Assembly: GCA_017512705.1 (NCBI GenBank)
Contig: JAFWEX010000070.1
Coordinates: 1 to 64,000 of the forward strand
Origin: Paenibacillus sp.
GTDB taxonomy: Bacteria > Bacillota > Bacilli > Paenibacillales > Paenibacillaceae
Reading direction: 5' to 3'
Length of the DNA: 64,000 nucleotides
Shown: piece by piece, positions 54,924-64,000 of the stretch
How positions within the stretch are numbered: the stretch's first letter is position 1
How the letters are laid out: every line of letters begins with the position of its first letter
Notes under the pieces: model-generated
The model's input: only the letters and a program-made list of their open reading frames with translations
Database searches by the model: none
What the model was told of the DNA's origin: nothing
Program-made: the position numbers and the translations under genes

Positions 54924-55376
54924 ATGAAAAGACGTTTAGCGAGGGAAATTGCAGTACAAAGTCTGTATCAAATGGAAATGAACGAAGTAAGTGCATCTGA
55001 AGCGGTTGACATGCTGATTAATGAAGCGGCGGAAGAGAATGAGACGGAAGTTGAAATTCGTGATGAGGATGTCATGCGCAGCTATGTTACCGAGATGGTG
55101 CAAGGTGCATGGAGTCATAAGGAAGCCATTGATGGGTTGCTGGTGGATTATTTGAAAGGATGGCAGCTTAGTCGTTTGTCCCGTGTAGATCGCCAAATTT
55201 TACGTTTATCCACGTATGAGATGGTGTTCCGTGATGATGTTCCAGCGAAAGTTTCGGTCAACGAGGCGATTGAGCTTTCGAAGTATTTCGGTACGGATGA
55301 GTCTGGGAAGTTTGTTAACGGCGTGCTGGGTCGAATGATTCAGGAAGTGGACAGCATTAAGCAAAAATTATCCTGA
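54924..55376 (+). CDS. nusB: Transcription antitermination factor NusB
   Basis: The 150-residue helical protein has REIAVQSLYQMEMNEVSASEAV, LSRLSRVDRQILRLSTYEMVF and VSVNEAIELSKYFGTDESGKFVNGVLGRM, the NusB family signature. NusB binds boxA RNA with NusE (S10) and is needed for rRNA transcription. ATG at 54924 follows AGGAGGCAGGAT. Confidence 0.96.
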   Translation: MKRRLAREIAVQSLYQMEMNEVSASEAVDMLINEAAEENETEVEIRDEDVMRSYVTEMVQGAWSHKEAIDGLLVDYLKGWQLSRLSRVDRQILRLSTYEMVFRDDVPAKVSVNEAIELSKYFGTDESGKFVNGVLGRMIQEVDSIKQKLS

Positions 55377-55472
55377 GATCAATCCAGAATCGAGTAGACA
55401 GGCCAGCTTTTCTTTTGAGATCACATTCAGATCGTTTTATCTAATATATGTTCATATAAGGGAGAGAGAACA

Positions 55473-56330
55473 ATGACAGCATCTATTATTAACGGTAAAG
55501 AAGTATCCCAGGAGCTCCGCGCAAGCATGACCGCAGAAGTAAAACAGCTTCGTGAACAAGGAGTAGTGCCAGGTCTGGCTGTAGTGCTTGTCGGGGAAGA
55601 TCCAGCTTCTCAAGTTTATGTGCGTAATAAGGAAAAAGCATGTCATGACCTCGGTTTTTACTCTGAAGTACATCGTTTGGATGCAAGTACATCACAAGCG
55701 GATCTGCTTGCGCTCGTGGACAAGCTGAACAATCAGGAATCCATTCATGGCATTCTTGTGCAGCTGCCGCTTCCAAATCACATTGAAGAGAAAGCGGTAA
55801 TTGATGCGATTGCTGTAGAAAAGGATGTAGATGGATTTCACCCTGTGAATGTTGGAAATCTTGTTATTGGTGATGACAGCTTGCTGCCATGTACACCTGC
55901 CGGTGTTATTGAACTAATCAAACGTACAGGACTGGAAATGTCCGGTAAACACGCTGTAGTTATCGGTCGTAGCAACATTGTGGGCAAGCCGGTATCCTTG
56001 CTGCTTCAACGTGAAAATGCGACGGTAACGATGTGTCACTCTCGTACTGCTAATATGAAAGAAATTACACGTCAGGCGGATATTCTGGTTGTAGCGATCG
56101 GTCGTGCAAACTTTGTGGATGCGGACTATGTCAAACCCGGCGCTGTTGTCATCGATGTCGGCATGAATCGCTTGGATAACGGCAAACTCGCAGGGGACGT
56201 GGATTTTGAAAGTGTAAAAGAGGTTTCTGGACCGATCACACCTGTTCCTGGCGGTGTTGGCCCGATGACCATCACGATGCTGATGCAAAATACGCTGATC
56301 GCGGCAAAACGCGCTCACGGATTGGCCTAG
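55473..56330 (+). CDS. folD: Methylenetetrahydrofolate dehydrogenase/cyclohydrolase
   Basis: The 285-residue protein has [25 protein letters not shown] with the catalytic Lys, [37 protein letters not shown], and the NADP-binding [16 protein letters not shown]. The C-terminus holds [18 protein letters not shown]. It interconverts 5,10-methylene-, methenyl- and 10-formyl-tetrahydrofolate. GGAGAGAGAAC precedes the ATG. Confidence 0.97.
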   Translation: MTASIINGKEVSQELRASMTAEVKQLREQGVVPGLAVVLVGEDPASQVYVRNKEKACHDLGFYSEVHRLDASTSQADLLALVDKLNNQESIHGILVQLPLPNHIEEKAVIDAIAVEKDVDGFHPVNVGNLVIGDDSLLPCTPAGVIELIKRTGLEMSGKHAVVIGRSNIVGKPVSLLLQRENATVTMCHSRTANMKEITRQADILVVAIGRANFVDADYVKPGAVVIDVGMNRLDNGKLAGDVDFESVKEVSGPITPVPGGVGPMTITMLMQNTLIAAKRAHGLA

Positions 56331-56340
56331 GGATCTGTCT

Positions 56341-57705
56341 GTGGCAGAACAGAAAATCTATTCTATTAAAGACCTGAACCGATATATCCGGATGAAGCTG
56401 GAATCGGATCAGGTTCTGTCGGACGTCTGGTTGCGCGGAGAGATATCTAATTTCACGCATCACTCCAGCGGCCATATGTATTTTACGTTAAAGGACAAGG
56501 ACAGTCGGATTAAATCCATCATGTTTGCGTCACATAATCAGCGTTTACCCTTTGTACCGAAGGAGGGTGCAAGGGTTATTGCGCGTGGTAACGTTTCGGT
56601 CTATGAACGAGACGGACAGTATCAATTTTATGCGACACATATGCAGCCAGACGGAATTGGCAGTCTCTATCTGGCCTATGAACAGCTGAAGAAGAAGCTG
56701 GAGGACGAAGGGCTGTTATCTCCTGCTCGCAAAAGGCCCATCCCACGTTATCCACAAACGATTGGTGTGGTAACTTCACCTACAGGAGCTGCTGTTCGTG
56801 ATATCATGATCACACTCCGCCGAAGATATCCTTCGGCTAGCGTTATCTTGTACCCTGTACTTGTTCAAGGCAAGGGAGCTGCACCATCCATTGTCAAAGC
56901 GATTAACAATCTCAATCGTATGGGTGAAGCAGATGTGCTAATTGTAGGCCGGGGCGGTGGATCATTGGAGGAACTGTGGGCTTTTAACGAAGAAATAGTT
57001 GCTCGTACGATTGCAGATTCAACGATTCCAGTGATCTCTGCGGTTGGTCATGAGACAGACTTCACCATCGCAGACTTTGCTGCTGATTTGCGTGCTGCGA
57101 CCCCGACTGCAGCTGCGGAACTCGCTGTACCCAATCGCGCTGAGCTATTGGATCAGATTGCACGAAGGCAGCGCCAGTTACAGAACAGTCTGAAGCAGCG
57201 TGCTGTATATCATCGTGAACGGCTGTCTCGTCTACAACGCTCCCCGGTACTGGTGCATCCGCGCAGAACGTTGATGCAGCATGCGGAACGTCTGGATATG
57301 CTGCATCAACGCTTGCAACGAAGTGTGGATACACGCATGAAGTGGACGGTAGAAAAGCAAGAACGGTTACGGGCAGCGTTGCAACGTTTCAATCCCCGTG
57401 AGCAGGTGAATGCAGCTCATCGGGACAATGCCGCAGCTCGCAAGCAACTTGAGATTGCGATGCGATCCATCACACGTAGCAAACAACAGCAATGGAAGTC
57501 ACTCGTACGACACCTCGATGCACTGAGTCCGCTAAAGGTGATGTCACGGGGGTACAGTCTCGTCTATGACGAGCATGAACAACGGCTAATTAAATCCTTA
57601 AAAGATGTACAACCGGGAGATTCGGTTAAGATCAAATTAGCGGACGGACAGCTTGACTGTCAGGTCTGGGGAATGAAGGAGGACAATACTATCCATGGCG
57701 AATGA
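56341..57705 (+). CDS. xseA: Exodeoxyribonuclease VII large subunit
   Basis: The 454-residue protein has an N-terminal OB fold (YIRMKLESDQVLSDVWLRGEISNF), a catalytic domain with GVVTSPTGAAVRDIMITL, DVLIVGRGGGSLEELWAFN and ISAVGHETDFTIADFAADLRA, and a coiled-coil region (residues 270-400). With XseB it degrades single-stranded DNA. The GTG start is ten bases after folD. It overlaps xseB by 11 bases. Confidence 0.96.
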   Translation: MAEQKIYSIKDLNRYIRMKLESDQVLSDVWLRGEISNFTHHSSGHMYFTLKDKDSRIKSIMFASHNQRLPFVPKEGARVIARGNVSVYERDGQYQFYATHMQPDGIGSLYLAYEQLKKKLEDEGLLSPARKRPIPRYPQTIGVVTSPTGAAVRDIMITLRRRYPSASVILYPVLVQGKGAAPSIVKAINNLNRMGEADVLIVGRGGGSLEELWAFNEEIVARTIADSTIPVISAVGHETDFTIADFAADLRAATPTAAAELAVPNRAELLDQIARRQRQLQNSLKQRAVYHRERLSRLQRSPVLVHPRRTLMQHAERLDMLHQRLQRSVDTRMKWTVEKQERLRAALQRFNPREQVNAAHRDNAAARKQLEIAMRSITRSKQQQWKSLVRHLDALSPLKVMSRGYSLVYDEHEQRLIKSLKDVQPGDSVKIKLADGQLDCQVWGMKEDNTIHGE

Positions 57706-57952
57706 ACCGGAACTGAATTTTGAAGAGGCAATGGCGGCATTGGAGGATATTGTTAGTCAACTGGAACATGGAGATGTTCCTTTGGAGCAAGCAATCGATT
57801 TGTTTCAGCGCGGCATGAAACTTTCCCAGTTATGTGGTCTGAAGCTGGAACAAGTGGAACGTAAGATCGAGATGATCGTAGAAGAAGATGGAGAACTTCG
57901 CAAGAAGCCTTTTGGTACAACGGATGATGAGAGTGGTGAAATTCATGAGTAA
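57695..57952 (+). CDS. xseB: Exodeoxyribonuclease VII small subunit
   Basis: The 85-residue helical protein has the XseB signature FEEAMAALEDIVSQLEHGDVPLEQAIDLFQRGM. It coats the coiled coil of XseA. AAGGAGG lies in the end of xseA. It overlaps ispA by eight bases, showing translational coupling. Confidence 0.95.
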   Translation: MANEPELNFEEAMAALEDIVSQLEHGDVPLEQAIDLFQRGMKLSQLCGLKLEQVERKIEMIVEEDGELRKKPFGTTDDESGEIHE

Positions 57953-58850
57953 CCGTCCTTCATTCGAAGTCTACCTTCAAGAAGTAACTGGTGAAATTAC
58001 TGAAGCTTTGCGGCATATCCTTCCCGAACAATGGGATGTGCCGCATTCTTTGGCGGAAGCCATGCAATATTCGTTAATGGCCGGCGGCAAACGGCTTCGT
58101 CCACTTCTGGTCGTTGCTGCGGCGGAAGCATTCGGTGCGGAGCGGACAGCTGCGATGCCGGCAGCCTGCGCCGTGGAGATGGTTCATACATATTCGTTGA
58201 TCCACGACGACCTGCCGGCAATGGATAATGATGACTATCGTAGGGGAAAACTAACGAATCACAAAGTTTATGGTGAAGCTACAGCTATCCTTGCGGGGGA
58301 TGCACTGCTGACACATGCTTTCTATAGCATTGTTCAGGCTGGTCGTCAAAGCGGGGTAGGTGCTGATGCGCTGTTGTCCATTGTTGAAGATTTAGCTGAA
58401 CTTGCGGGAGCTAGAGGCATGGTTGGAGGCCAAGTCGCTGATATGGAAGGCGAACAAGGAATGACCGATTTATCTCAGCTCCAATATATCCATTTGCATA
58501 AAACAGGTGATTTAATTGTTTTTTCGCTCATTGCAGGAGCTCGGATCGGTGGAGCAACAGAAGGACAGCTCGAGGCGCTACGCGTATTTGGCCGAGATCT
58601 AGGGCTCGCGTTTCAGATCCAGGATGATATTTTGGATCTGACGGGTGACGAGCAGAAAATGGGCAAAAAAACACAGAGTGACGTCCATCAACAGAAGGTG
58701 ACCTATCCGTATTTCATCGGAATGGAAGCTTCATTGGCTGAAGTGAAATCGCTCACGCAATCTGCCAAGGATGCACTTGAGCGAGCCCAATTGCCAGATG
58801 CTTCAAGGTTAATGGAGATCGCCGATTACCTGATGAGGCGAGATCATTAA
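57945..58850 (+). CDS. ispA: Farnesyl diphosphate synthase
   Basis: The 301-residue prenyltransferase has the first Asp-rich motif LIHDDLPAMDNDDYRRG and the second FQIQDDILDLTGDEQKMGK. AGGKRLRPLL near residue 45 binds the substrate. It condenses isopentenyl diphosphate with dimethylallyl and geranyl diphosphate to form farnesyl diphosphate, used for undecaprenyl and quinone synthesis. GAGTGGTGA precedes the ATG. Dxs, which feeds the same pathway, is next. Confidence 0.95.
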   Translation: MSNRPSFEVYLQEVTGEITEALRHILPEQWDVPHSLAEAMQYSLMAGGKRLRPLLVVAAAEAFGAERTAAMPAACAVEMVHTYSLIHDDLPAMDNDDYRRGKLTNHKVYGEATAILAGDALLTHAFYSIVQAGRQSGVGADALLSIVEDLAELAGARGMVGGQVADMEGEQGMTDLSQLQYIHLHKTGDLIVFSLIAGARIGGATEGQLEALRVFGRDLGLAFQIQDDILDLTGDEQKMGKKTQSDVHQQKVTYPYFIGMEASLAEVKSLTQSAKDALERAQLPDASRLMEIADYLMRRDH

Positions 58851-59017
58851 ATTTTGCCTATCCCGCTGATTCAAAGTGAAATGAGTGGTGTAATAACTTT
58901 AATGGCCTTTTAGTACCTAAAACAAACCAGTACTCATTATGCAAGAATACATAATTCAAAGCTATAGATATGAACGGGAAGCGAATCACCTCGTGATCAG
59001 GTTCAATGGGCTGCAAA

Positions 59018-59046
59018 TTATGATTCTTGTTCGTTTATGGTATAAT
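59018..59046 (+). promoter_or_regulatory. dxs promoter
   Basis: An extended -10, TGG-TATAAT (59038-59046), with a weak TTATGA (59018-59023) 17 bases upstream, in the 278-base gap between ispA and dxs. So dxs has its own promoter. Confidence 0.6.
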
Positions 59047-59128
59047 GGTTCAATGTTATTCAATCCATTTAGCATATGAATGATACACATCTAATAAACA
59101 AACATTCTAGGAAAGCGGGGAGATTCTC

Positions 59129-61036
59129 GTGCTGCTTCCACAAATTAAACAACCCAGTGATCTAAAGGCGATGTCCCAGGATGATCTTGCTCTTTTATCG
59201 GCGGAAATCCGGCAGTTTCTGATTGAGAAGCTGTCTGTTACAGGTGGGCATCTAGCACCGAACTTAGGAGTGGTTGAGCTCACGGTGGCCCTGCACTACT
59301 GTTACAATAGTCCATCGGACAAAATGATTTTTGATGTAGGGCATCAGGCTTATGTGCATAAAGTTTTGACAGGCCGGATGGATCGCTTCGACACCCTCCG
59401 TCAACAAAACGGATTATGTGGATTCGTTAAACGTAACGAAAGTGAACATGACGTGTGGGAAGCCGGTCACAGCAGTACTTCTCTATCTGCTGCTATGGGT
59501 ATGGCTCTGGCCCGGGATTTAAAAGGTGAAGATAATCAGGTCATTGCCATTATTGGCGATGGAGCACTTACAGGTGGTATGGCTTTTGAGGCACTCAATC
59601 ATATCGGTCATGAACAACGGAAGTTGATGGTTATACTGAATGATAATGAAATGTCTATAGCACCCAATGTAGGAGCTATGCATAAATATTTGAGCAAAAT
59701 TCGTTCTGACCGTCATTACTTGAAAGCTAAAGATGATGTAGAAGGAATTCTCAAAAAAATTCCGGCCATTGGTGATCGTTTGGCGAAATCAGCTAGCTGG
59801 ATTAAAGACAGTGTCAAATATATGATGGTTCCAGGTGTTCTTTTCGAAGAACTGGGCTTCACGTATTTAGGTCCGATCGATGGGCATGACATTCCACAAC
59901 TGATTGAGGCGTTCAAACAAGCGGATAACGTAGAAGGCCCTGTATTGGTCCATGTGCTTACGACGAAAGGAAAAGGCTATCAGCCTGCAGAGGCCGATTC
60001 TCATAAATGGCACGGTATCTCTCCGTACAAAATTGAATCAGGTCAAGTGCTGAAGGCGGTTGGCAAACCGATGTATACCGAAGTGTTTGGTCAGACGCTC
60101 GTAGAACTTGCGAAAGAAGATGAACGCATAGTTGCCGTTACCCCTGCCATGCCTACAGGTTCAGGTCTTATTCCTTTCAGCAAGGAATTTCCAGATCGTA
60201 TGATCGATGTTGGAATCGCGGAGCAGCATGCTGCCACGATGTGTGCGGCATTAGCAATGGAAGGTCTGAAACCGGTCTATGCGGTGTATTCCACGTTTAT
60301 GCAGCGTGCTTATGACCAGATTGTTCACGATATCTGCCGTCACAATGCCAATGTAATATTTGCTATTGACCGTGCAGGTTTTGTTGGACCAGACGGAGAG
60401 ACGCATCAAGGGGTATATGATGTTGCGTTTATGCGTCATATTCCGAATATCGTACTGATGATGCCAAAAGATGAGAATGAACTGCGCCATATGATGAAAA
60501 CGGCGCTTGATTATAATGAAGGTCCGATTGCATATCGTTACCCGCGTAACAATGTGGTTGGTGTTGCTTTGGACGATGTATTGGTTCCAATACCTATTGG
60601 ATCTTGGGAACAGTTACGTCCAGCAGAAGGATATGCTATTATTGCCTCCGGTTCCATGGTTCAGCTGGCTGAGGAAGCCGCAGATACGGTGAAACGGGAA
60701 GGAATGAATGCCGGCGTTATTAATGCTCGTTTCCTCAAACCTTTAGATGAACAAATGCTGCGTGATCTGGCAGTCCGGGGTACTAAGCTGATTGTGCTAG
60801 AAGAAACCTCCCAAGCAGGCAGTATGGGAAGTGCAGTATTGGAATTCTACGCCGAGCAAGGTATGCATGATGTTCATGTGCATCTGATGGGCATCCCGGA
60901 TCGTTTTATTGAACATGGCAGTATCAAGGAGCAACGTGAAGAAGTTGGTCTTACTGTGGAGAATGTATGTGCAGAACTCCGGAAAATGGCAGTTCAATCT
61001 TCATATGGAATGTCCAAAACACGTTTTCCTTCTTAG
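59129..61036 (+). CDS. dxs: 1-deoxy-D-xylulose-5-phosphate synthase
   Basis: The 635-residue thiamine diphosphate enzyme has [33 protein letters not shown], the ThDP motif [18 protein letters not shown]...[12 protein letters not shown], and the transketolase-like pyrimidine-binding part [22 protein letters not shown]. It joins pyruvate and glyceraldehyde phosphate in the first step of the MEP isoprenoid pathway. GTG start follows GGGGAG. Confidence 0.97.
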   Translation: MLLPQIKQPSDLKAMSQDDLALLSAEIRQFLIEKLSVTGGHLAPNLGVVELTVALHYCYNSPSDKMIFDVGHQAYVHKVLTGRMDRFDTLRQQNGLCGFVKRNESEHDVWEAGHSSTSLSAAMGMALARDLKGEDNQVIAIIGDGALTGGMAFEALNHIGHEQRKLMVILNDNEMSIAPNVGAMHKYLSKIRSDRHYLKAKDDVEGILKKIPAIGDRLAKSASWIKDSVKYMMVPGVLFEELGFTYLGPIDGHDIPQLIEAFKQADNVEGPVLVHVLTTKGKGYQPAEADSHKWHGISPYKIESGQVLKAVGKPMYTEVFGQTLVELAKEDERIVAVTPAMPTGSGLIPFSKEFPDRMIDVGIAEQHAATMCAALAMEGLKPVYAVYSTFMQRAYDQIVHDICRHNANVIFAIDRAGFVGPDGETHQGVYDVAFMRHIPNIVLMMPKDENELRHMMKTALDYNEGPIAYRYPRNNVVGVALDDVLVPIPIGSWEQLRPAEGYAIIASGSMVQLAEEAADTVKREGMNAGVINARFLKPLDEQMLRDLAVRGTKLIVLEETSQAGSMGSAVLEFYAEQGMHDVHVHLMGIPDRFIEHGSIKEQREEVGLTVENVCAELRKMAVQSSYGMSKTRFPS

Positions 61037-61065
61037 AAACAGAATGAAGCGATAAGGAGAAATAC

Positions 61066-61911
61066 ATGTCACTCCCGAAAGAACGAATTGATGTACTGCT
61101 GGTGGAGCAGGGATACTACGAAAGCCGTGAAAAGGCCAAGGCTGCGATCATGGCTGGACTTGTGTACGCCAATAATGAACGTATTGAAAAAGCAGGCATG
61201 AAAATTCCGAGAGAGGCTGAACTGAAGGTTAAAGGTTCAGTGCATCCTTATGTAGGCAGAGGCGGACTGAAACTTGAAAAAGCAATTCGTCATTTTAGCC
61301 TGGATATGAATCAACTTGTCATGCTGGATATCGGTTCATCCACCGGTGGTTTTACCGACTGCGCTCTTCAACATGGCGCATCTCATGTATACGCGATTGA
61401 TGTCGGGTATAACCAGCTAGACTGGTCGCTGCGTAATGATGAACGGGTTACCGTCATGGAACGTACGAATTTCCGCTACGTTACACCCGAGGATCTGCAT
61501 GGGCCTGTGCCTAACTTTGCAAGTATTGACGTATCTTTTATTTCATTGCGAATCATACTTCCACCACTGTTAGCTTTATTGCAGCGACCTGCGGATATTG
61601 TAGCTCTAATCAAACCACAGTTTGAGGCAGGGCGAGATAAAGTAGGGAAATCCGGTGTTGTCCGTGACCCGAAAGTGCACAAGGATGTATTGCAAACGAT
61701 GCTTCATTTTGCCAGTCAACTCGGGTTGCACCTGAAGGGACTGACGTTCTCCCCCATAACAGGCGGGGAGGGCAATATTGAATTTCTCGCACACTGGCGT
61801 CTGGAAGCACCGGAGGCCACACAACCAGAGAACGACGAGGCTTCACTAGATGCTCTTGCAGATCAGGTGGCCAAGGAAGCCGCTCATACTTTTACGGGAA
61901 ACTCATCATAG
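61066..61911 (+). CDS. tlyA: TlyA family rRNA 2'-O-methyltransferase
   Basis: The 281-residue protein has an N-terminal S4 RNA-binding domain (RIDVLLVEQGYYESREKAKAAIMAG) and an FtsJ-like methyltransferase domain with DIGSSTGGFTDCALQHGASHVYAIDVG as the SAM-binding site, then the KDKE-type residues in ALIKPQFEAGRDKVGK. TlyA methylates ribosomal RNA and some members act as haemolysins by report. It matches B. subtilis YqxC by position. TAAGGAGAAA precedes the ATG. Confidence 0.93.
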   Translation: MSLPKERIDVLLVEQGYYESREKAKAAIMAGLVYANNERIEKAGMKIPREAELKVKGSVHPYVGRGGLKLEKAIRHFSLDMNQLVMLDIGSSTGGFTDCALQHGASHVYAIDVGYNQLDWSLRNDERVTVMERTNFRYVTPEDLHGPVPNFASIDVSFISLRIILPPLLALLQRPADIVALIKPQFEAGRDKVGKSGVVRDPKVHKDVLQTMLHFASQLGLHLKGLTFSPITGGEGNIEFLAHWRLEAPEATQPENDEASLDALADQVAKEAAHTFTGNSS

Positions 61912-61925
61912 GATGAGTTTCTTTT
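61898..61925 (+). terminator. Terminator overlapping the tlyA stop codon
   Basis: GAAACTCATC and GATGAGTTTC are perfect ten-base arms, with the stop codon TAG in the loop, followed by TTTT. Confidence 0.75.
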
Positions 61926-61998
61926 CGCTGGAAAGATGTTTTGGGAAAAAGGAAAACGGGTGTTCGATCTCGAATATGTTTTCTTGAGGTGAGCGGTG

Positions 61999-62484
61999 AT
62001 GGATGGTCAATATGACACAATGGTTATTGGTGTATTTGCTATCTGTTTGATCGTTTGGTTGTTTCTGGCATTGCGCAGTTGGATGAATCGACCCATTCCG
62101 GTAAACCTGGCTGAATTAAAACTTAATGAAAATATTCAAGATTCTCCTGCTCTTCAATTACTTGAAGCGAATGGCTATGAGGTGATCGGCGGAAAAATGA
62201 AAATACCTTTAGCCTTTGAGGCGGATGATTCTATTTTGTATAGCAGGTTATTTATTGATTATGTTGCAGAGCGGGAGGATAGCCGATATTTGGTCAAAAC
62301 ATCCCGTCGCAGACAACCGCTTGAACGAAGCGGACCTGTTATAAGGGATCGCTTCCTGCCCTTTTTATTAATGTATCCAGGATGTGAAGGGCTGCTTTAT
62401 GTAGATCTGGAAGATTCCGATATAATGGTAATCAGACTTATGGATTATCAAGAAGACGTGTATGATGGAGAAGATCTGGACTAA
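61999..62484 (+). CDS. Hypothetical membrane-anchored protein
   Basis: The 161-residue protein has one N-terminal membrane helix (VIGVFAICLIVWLFLALRSW) and a cytoplasmic or extracellular domain with VNLAELKLNENIQDSPALQLLEANGYEVIGGKMKIPLAF and an acidic tail (YQEDVYDGEDLD). It is not recognised and has no counterpart here in B. subtilis. The helix-turn pattern LLEANGYEVI may be a small fold. ATG at 61999 follows GAGGTGAGCG; a GTG one codon earlier is possible. Confidence 0.75.
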   Translation: MDGQYDTMVIGVFAICLIVWLFLALRSWMNRPIPVNLAELKLNENIQDSPALQLLEANGYEVIGGKMKIPLAFEADDSILYSRLFIDYVAEREDSRYLVKTSRRRQPLERSGPVIRDRFLPFLLMYPGCEGLLYVDLEDSDIMVIRLMDYQEDVYDGEDLD

Positions 62485-62573
62485 TATATAGTAAATGTGA
62501 AATATGGAATAAAAAAGCATTATGGTGGAGGTCATGACCACATCATTGCAATACATTTTAACTGGAGGCATGT

Positions 62574-63023
62574 ATGAAAGGACAACGACATATCAAGATC
62601 CGTGAAATCATTAGTCAAAATGAAATAGAGACCCAGGACGATTTAGTTGAAGCATTGCGTCAAGCGGGATTTCAGGTTACACAGGCGACGGTATCGCGTG
62701 ATATCAAGGAGCTTCTGTTGATCAAAATTCCGATGGATGATGGCCGCTACAAATATTCTCTGCCAACCGATCAGCGTTATAATCCAATCCAGAAGCTCAA
62801 GCGTGCTCTCGTGGATAATTTTTTACACATTGATCACACCAACAATCTTGTGGTGATGAAATGTTTGCCGGGAACTGCGAATTCCATAGCCGCTTTACTT
62901 GACAATATTGAGTGGACTGAAGTGATGGGCACAATCTGTGGAGATGATACGATCCTTATTATCTGCCGTACAGAAGATAACAGTGTCACTGTCATTGAGC
63001 GCATCATGGGATATATTGCCTAA
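62574..63023 (+). CDS. argR: Arginine repressor
   Basis: The 149-residue protein has the winged-helix start [32 protein letters not shown] ... [18 protein letters not shown] and a C-terminal arginine-binding domain with [11 protein letters not shown] and [14 protein letters not shown]. It represses arginine synthesis and activates catabolism with L-arginine. Its place before recN is conserved in Bacilli (ahrC). GGAGGC precedes the ATG. Confidence 0.96.
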   Translation: MKGQRHIKIREIISQNEIETQDDLVEALRQAGFQVTQATVSRDIKELLLIKIPMDDGRYKYSLPTDQRYNPIQKLKRALVDNFLHIDHTNNLVVMKCLPGTANSIAALLDNIEWTEVMGTICGDDTILIICRTEDNSVTVIERIMGYIA

Positions 63024-63046
63024 ATCAGCCGGAGGTGTTTTTGCAG

Positions 63047-64000
63047 ATGTTAGTTACATTATCGATTCGCAATCTCGCCGTGGTGGAAGAAGTGGATGTC
63101 GTCTTTCATCCGGGATTTCATGTATTGTCAGGGGAAACTGGCGCAGGTAAATCCATCATTATTGATGCGCTCGGCTTGATTGCCGGAGGAAGAAGTTCAG
63201 CGGATCTCATACGTTACGGATGTGACAAAGCAGAGATGGAAGCGCTGTTTGAGATGGAGCCAAGTCATCCGGTGTGGAGTACGCTGGAGAAGCTAGGTAT
63301 CCACTGTGAACCTGAGGAGCATCTTGTGATTCGGCGCGAATTGAACACACAGGGCAAAAGTACGTCACGGATTAACGGACAACTTGTGAATCTAACGATG
63401 CTGCGCGAAGTGGGTGATAAGCTGATTAACATTCACGGCCAGCATGAGCATCAGAGTCTGCTGCGTGCAGAAAGTCATCTTGGGCTGCTGGATACGTACG
63501 GCTCTGAGACGATCGGCCCTGTTAAAGCGAAGTATCAGGAGCGATACAGCAAATTTATTGCGGCGGAGAAGGAACTTCGTGCGCTTCAAGAGTCGAGTCA
63601 GCGGGCTTATCAGCTGCTTGATATGTACCGTTTTCAACTTGAAGAGATTGCTGCCGCTGGCCTTACCCGTGGGGAAGATGAATTACTCAGCGAAGAACGG
63701 GTCAAACTATCCCATAGCGAGAAAATGATGGACAGTGTCGCTGGTGCTTATGAACTGCTCAGTGGACAACGAGGATTAGAAGCGGTAAGTATAGCTTTAT
63801 CCCGAATTGAGGATATTTCTGGATATGACAGTAAAGGGTTGCAGCCCATTGTGGAGCAATTGCAGACCGCTTTTTATCAACTGGAGGATGTCACGTTTCA
63901 GCTTCGCGACTATCGGGAACGAATCGAATTCAATCCTGGCAGATTGGAGGAAGTCGAGCAGCGTTTAAACCTGATTTCTGGACTAAGACGTAAGTATGGA
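63047..64000 (+). CDS. recN: DNA repair protein RecN, N-terminal part
   Basis: The frame runs off the window edge, so 318 residues are visible. It begins LVTLSIRNLAVVEEVDVVF with the Walker A motif GETGAGKSIIIDALG near residue 35, then INIHGQHEHQSLL (conserved Q-H-E-H), and the start of a coiled coil. RecN is an SMC-like ATPase that gathers at double-strand breaks. GGAGGTG precedes the ATG, 23 bases after argR. Confidence 0.97.
   Translation, partial: MLVTLSIRNLAVVEEVDVVFHPGFHVLSGETGAGKSIIIDALGLIAGGRSSADLIRYGCDKAEMEALFEMEPSHPVWSTLEKLGIHCEPEEHLVIRRELNTQGKSTSRINGQLVNLTMLREVGDKLINIHGQHEHQSLLRAESHLGLLDTYGSETIGPVKAKYQERYSKFIAAEKELRALQESSQRAYQLLDMYRFQLEEIAAAGLTRGEDELLSEERVKLSHSEKMMDSVAGAYELLSGQRGLEAVSIALSRIEDISGYDSKGLQPIVEQLQTAFYQLEDVTFQLRDYRERIEFNPGRLEEVEQRLNLISGLRRKYG

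Overview
The window comes from a spore-forming, facultatively anaerobic Firmicute, most likely Paenibacillus. The evidence is a complete spoIIIAA-AH operon, a spore photoproduct lyase, a Bacillus-type Fnr with a C-terminal cysteine cluster, two secreted proteins with copper-amine-oxidase-like N-terminal domains (common in Paenibacillus), Shine-Dalgarno sites of the AAAGGAGG type, and moderate GC. The right half keeps the Bacillus subtilis order yqhPQ-yqhR-aroQ-yqhT-efp-spoIIIAA..AH-accBC-yqhY-nusB-folD-xseAB-ispA-dxs-tlyA-argR-recN, with insertions. No rRNA, tRNA, CRISPR array, insertion sequence or prophage was seen.

Left part (1-16.6 kb), accessory: the edge of a TIR-like nucleotide-binding protein; a 0.9 kb gap with a dispersed stem-loop repeat; a YitT membrane protein; a DUF2188 protein behind a sigma-B-like promoter; the lipid II flippase Amj; a TetR/MFS efflux pair sharing one operator sequence; an MsrA-MsrB fusion; a TVP38-family protein; a lone Gfo/Idh/MocA oxidoreductase; an AraC-regulated cassette of oxidoreductase, TIM-barrel isomerase and ThuA that looks like a keto-sugar pathway; a one-cysteine YodB-type redox regulator; an unrecognised protein; and a lipoprotein.

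Anaerobic module (15.9-23.6 kb): fnr faces adhE and pflBA. Perfect Fnr boxes lie 41.5 bp upstream of the predicted adhE and pflB start points, so Fnr should switch on mixed-acid fermentation directly. The 0.87 kb adhE-pflB gap is full of hairpins, including a second copy of the dispersed repeat.

Surface and metal region (23.9-38.3 kb): a large secreted protein; zur-yidD; metS behind a T-box; znuACB behind a consensus promoter with a Zur box; ccdA; splB; mntR; a GHL10 glycoside hydrolase-like protein; and a patatin whose start codon abuts a terminator hairpin.

Conserved block (38.4-64 kb): shikimate (aroQ), peptidase (yqhT), EF-P, aspartokinase with a probable internal start, ComB, the SpoIIIA channel operon with a sigma-E-like promoter, acetyl-CoA carboxylase subunits, an Asp23/AmaP/DUF2273 group with structured RNA around it, and genes for transcription antitermination, folate, nuclease, isoprenoid (ispA, dxs), rRNA methylation, arginine control and DNA repair. 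The strongest candidates for undescribed biology are the covarying stem-loop repeat, the keto-sugar cassette, the attenuator-like patatin leader, and the structured RNAs around the Asp23 group.
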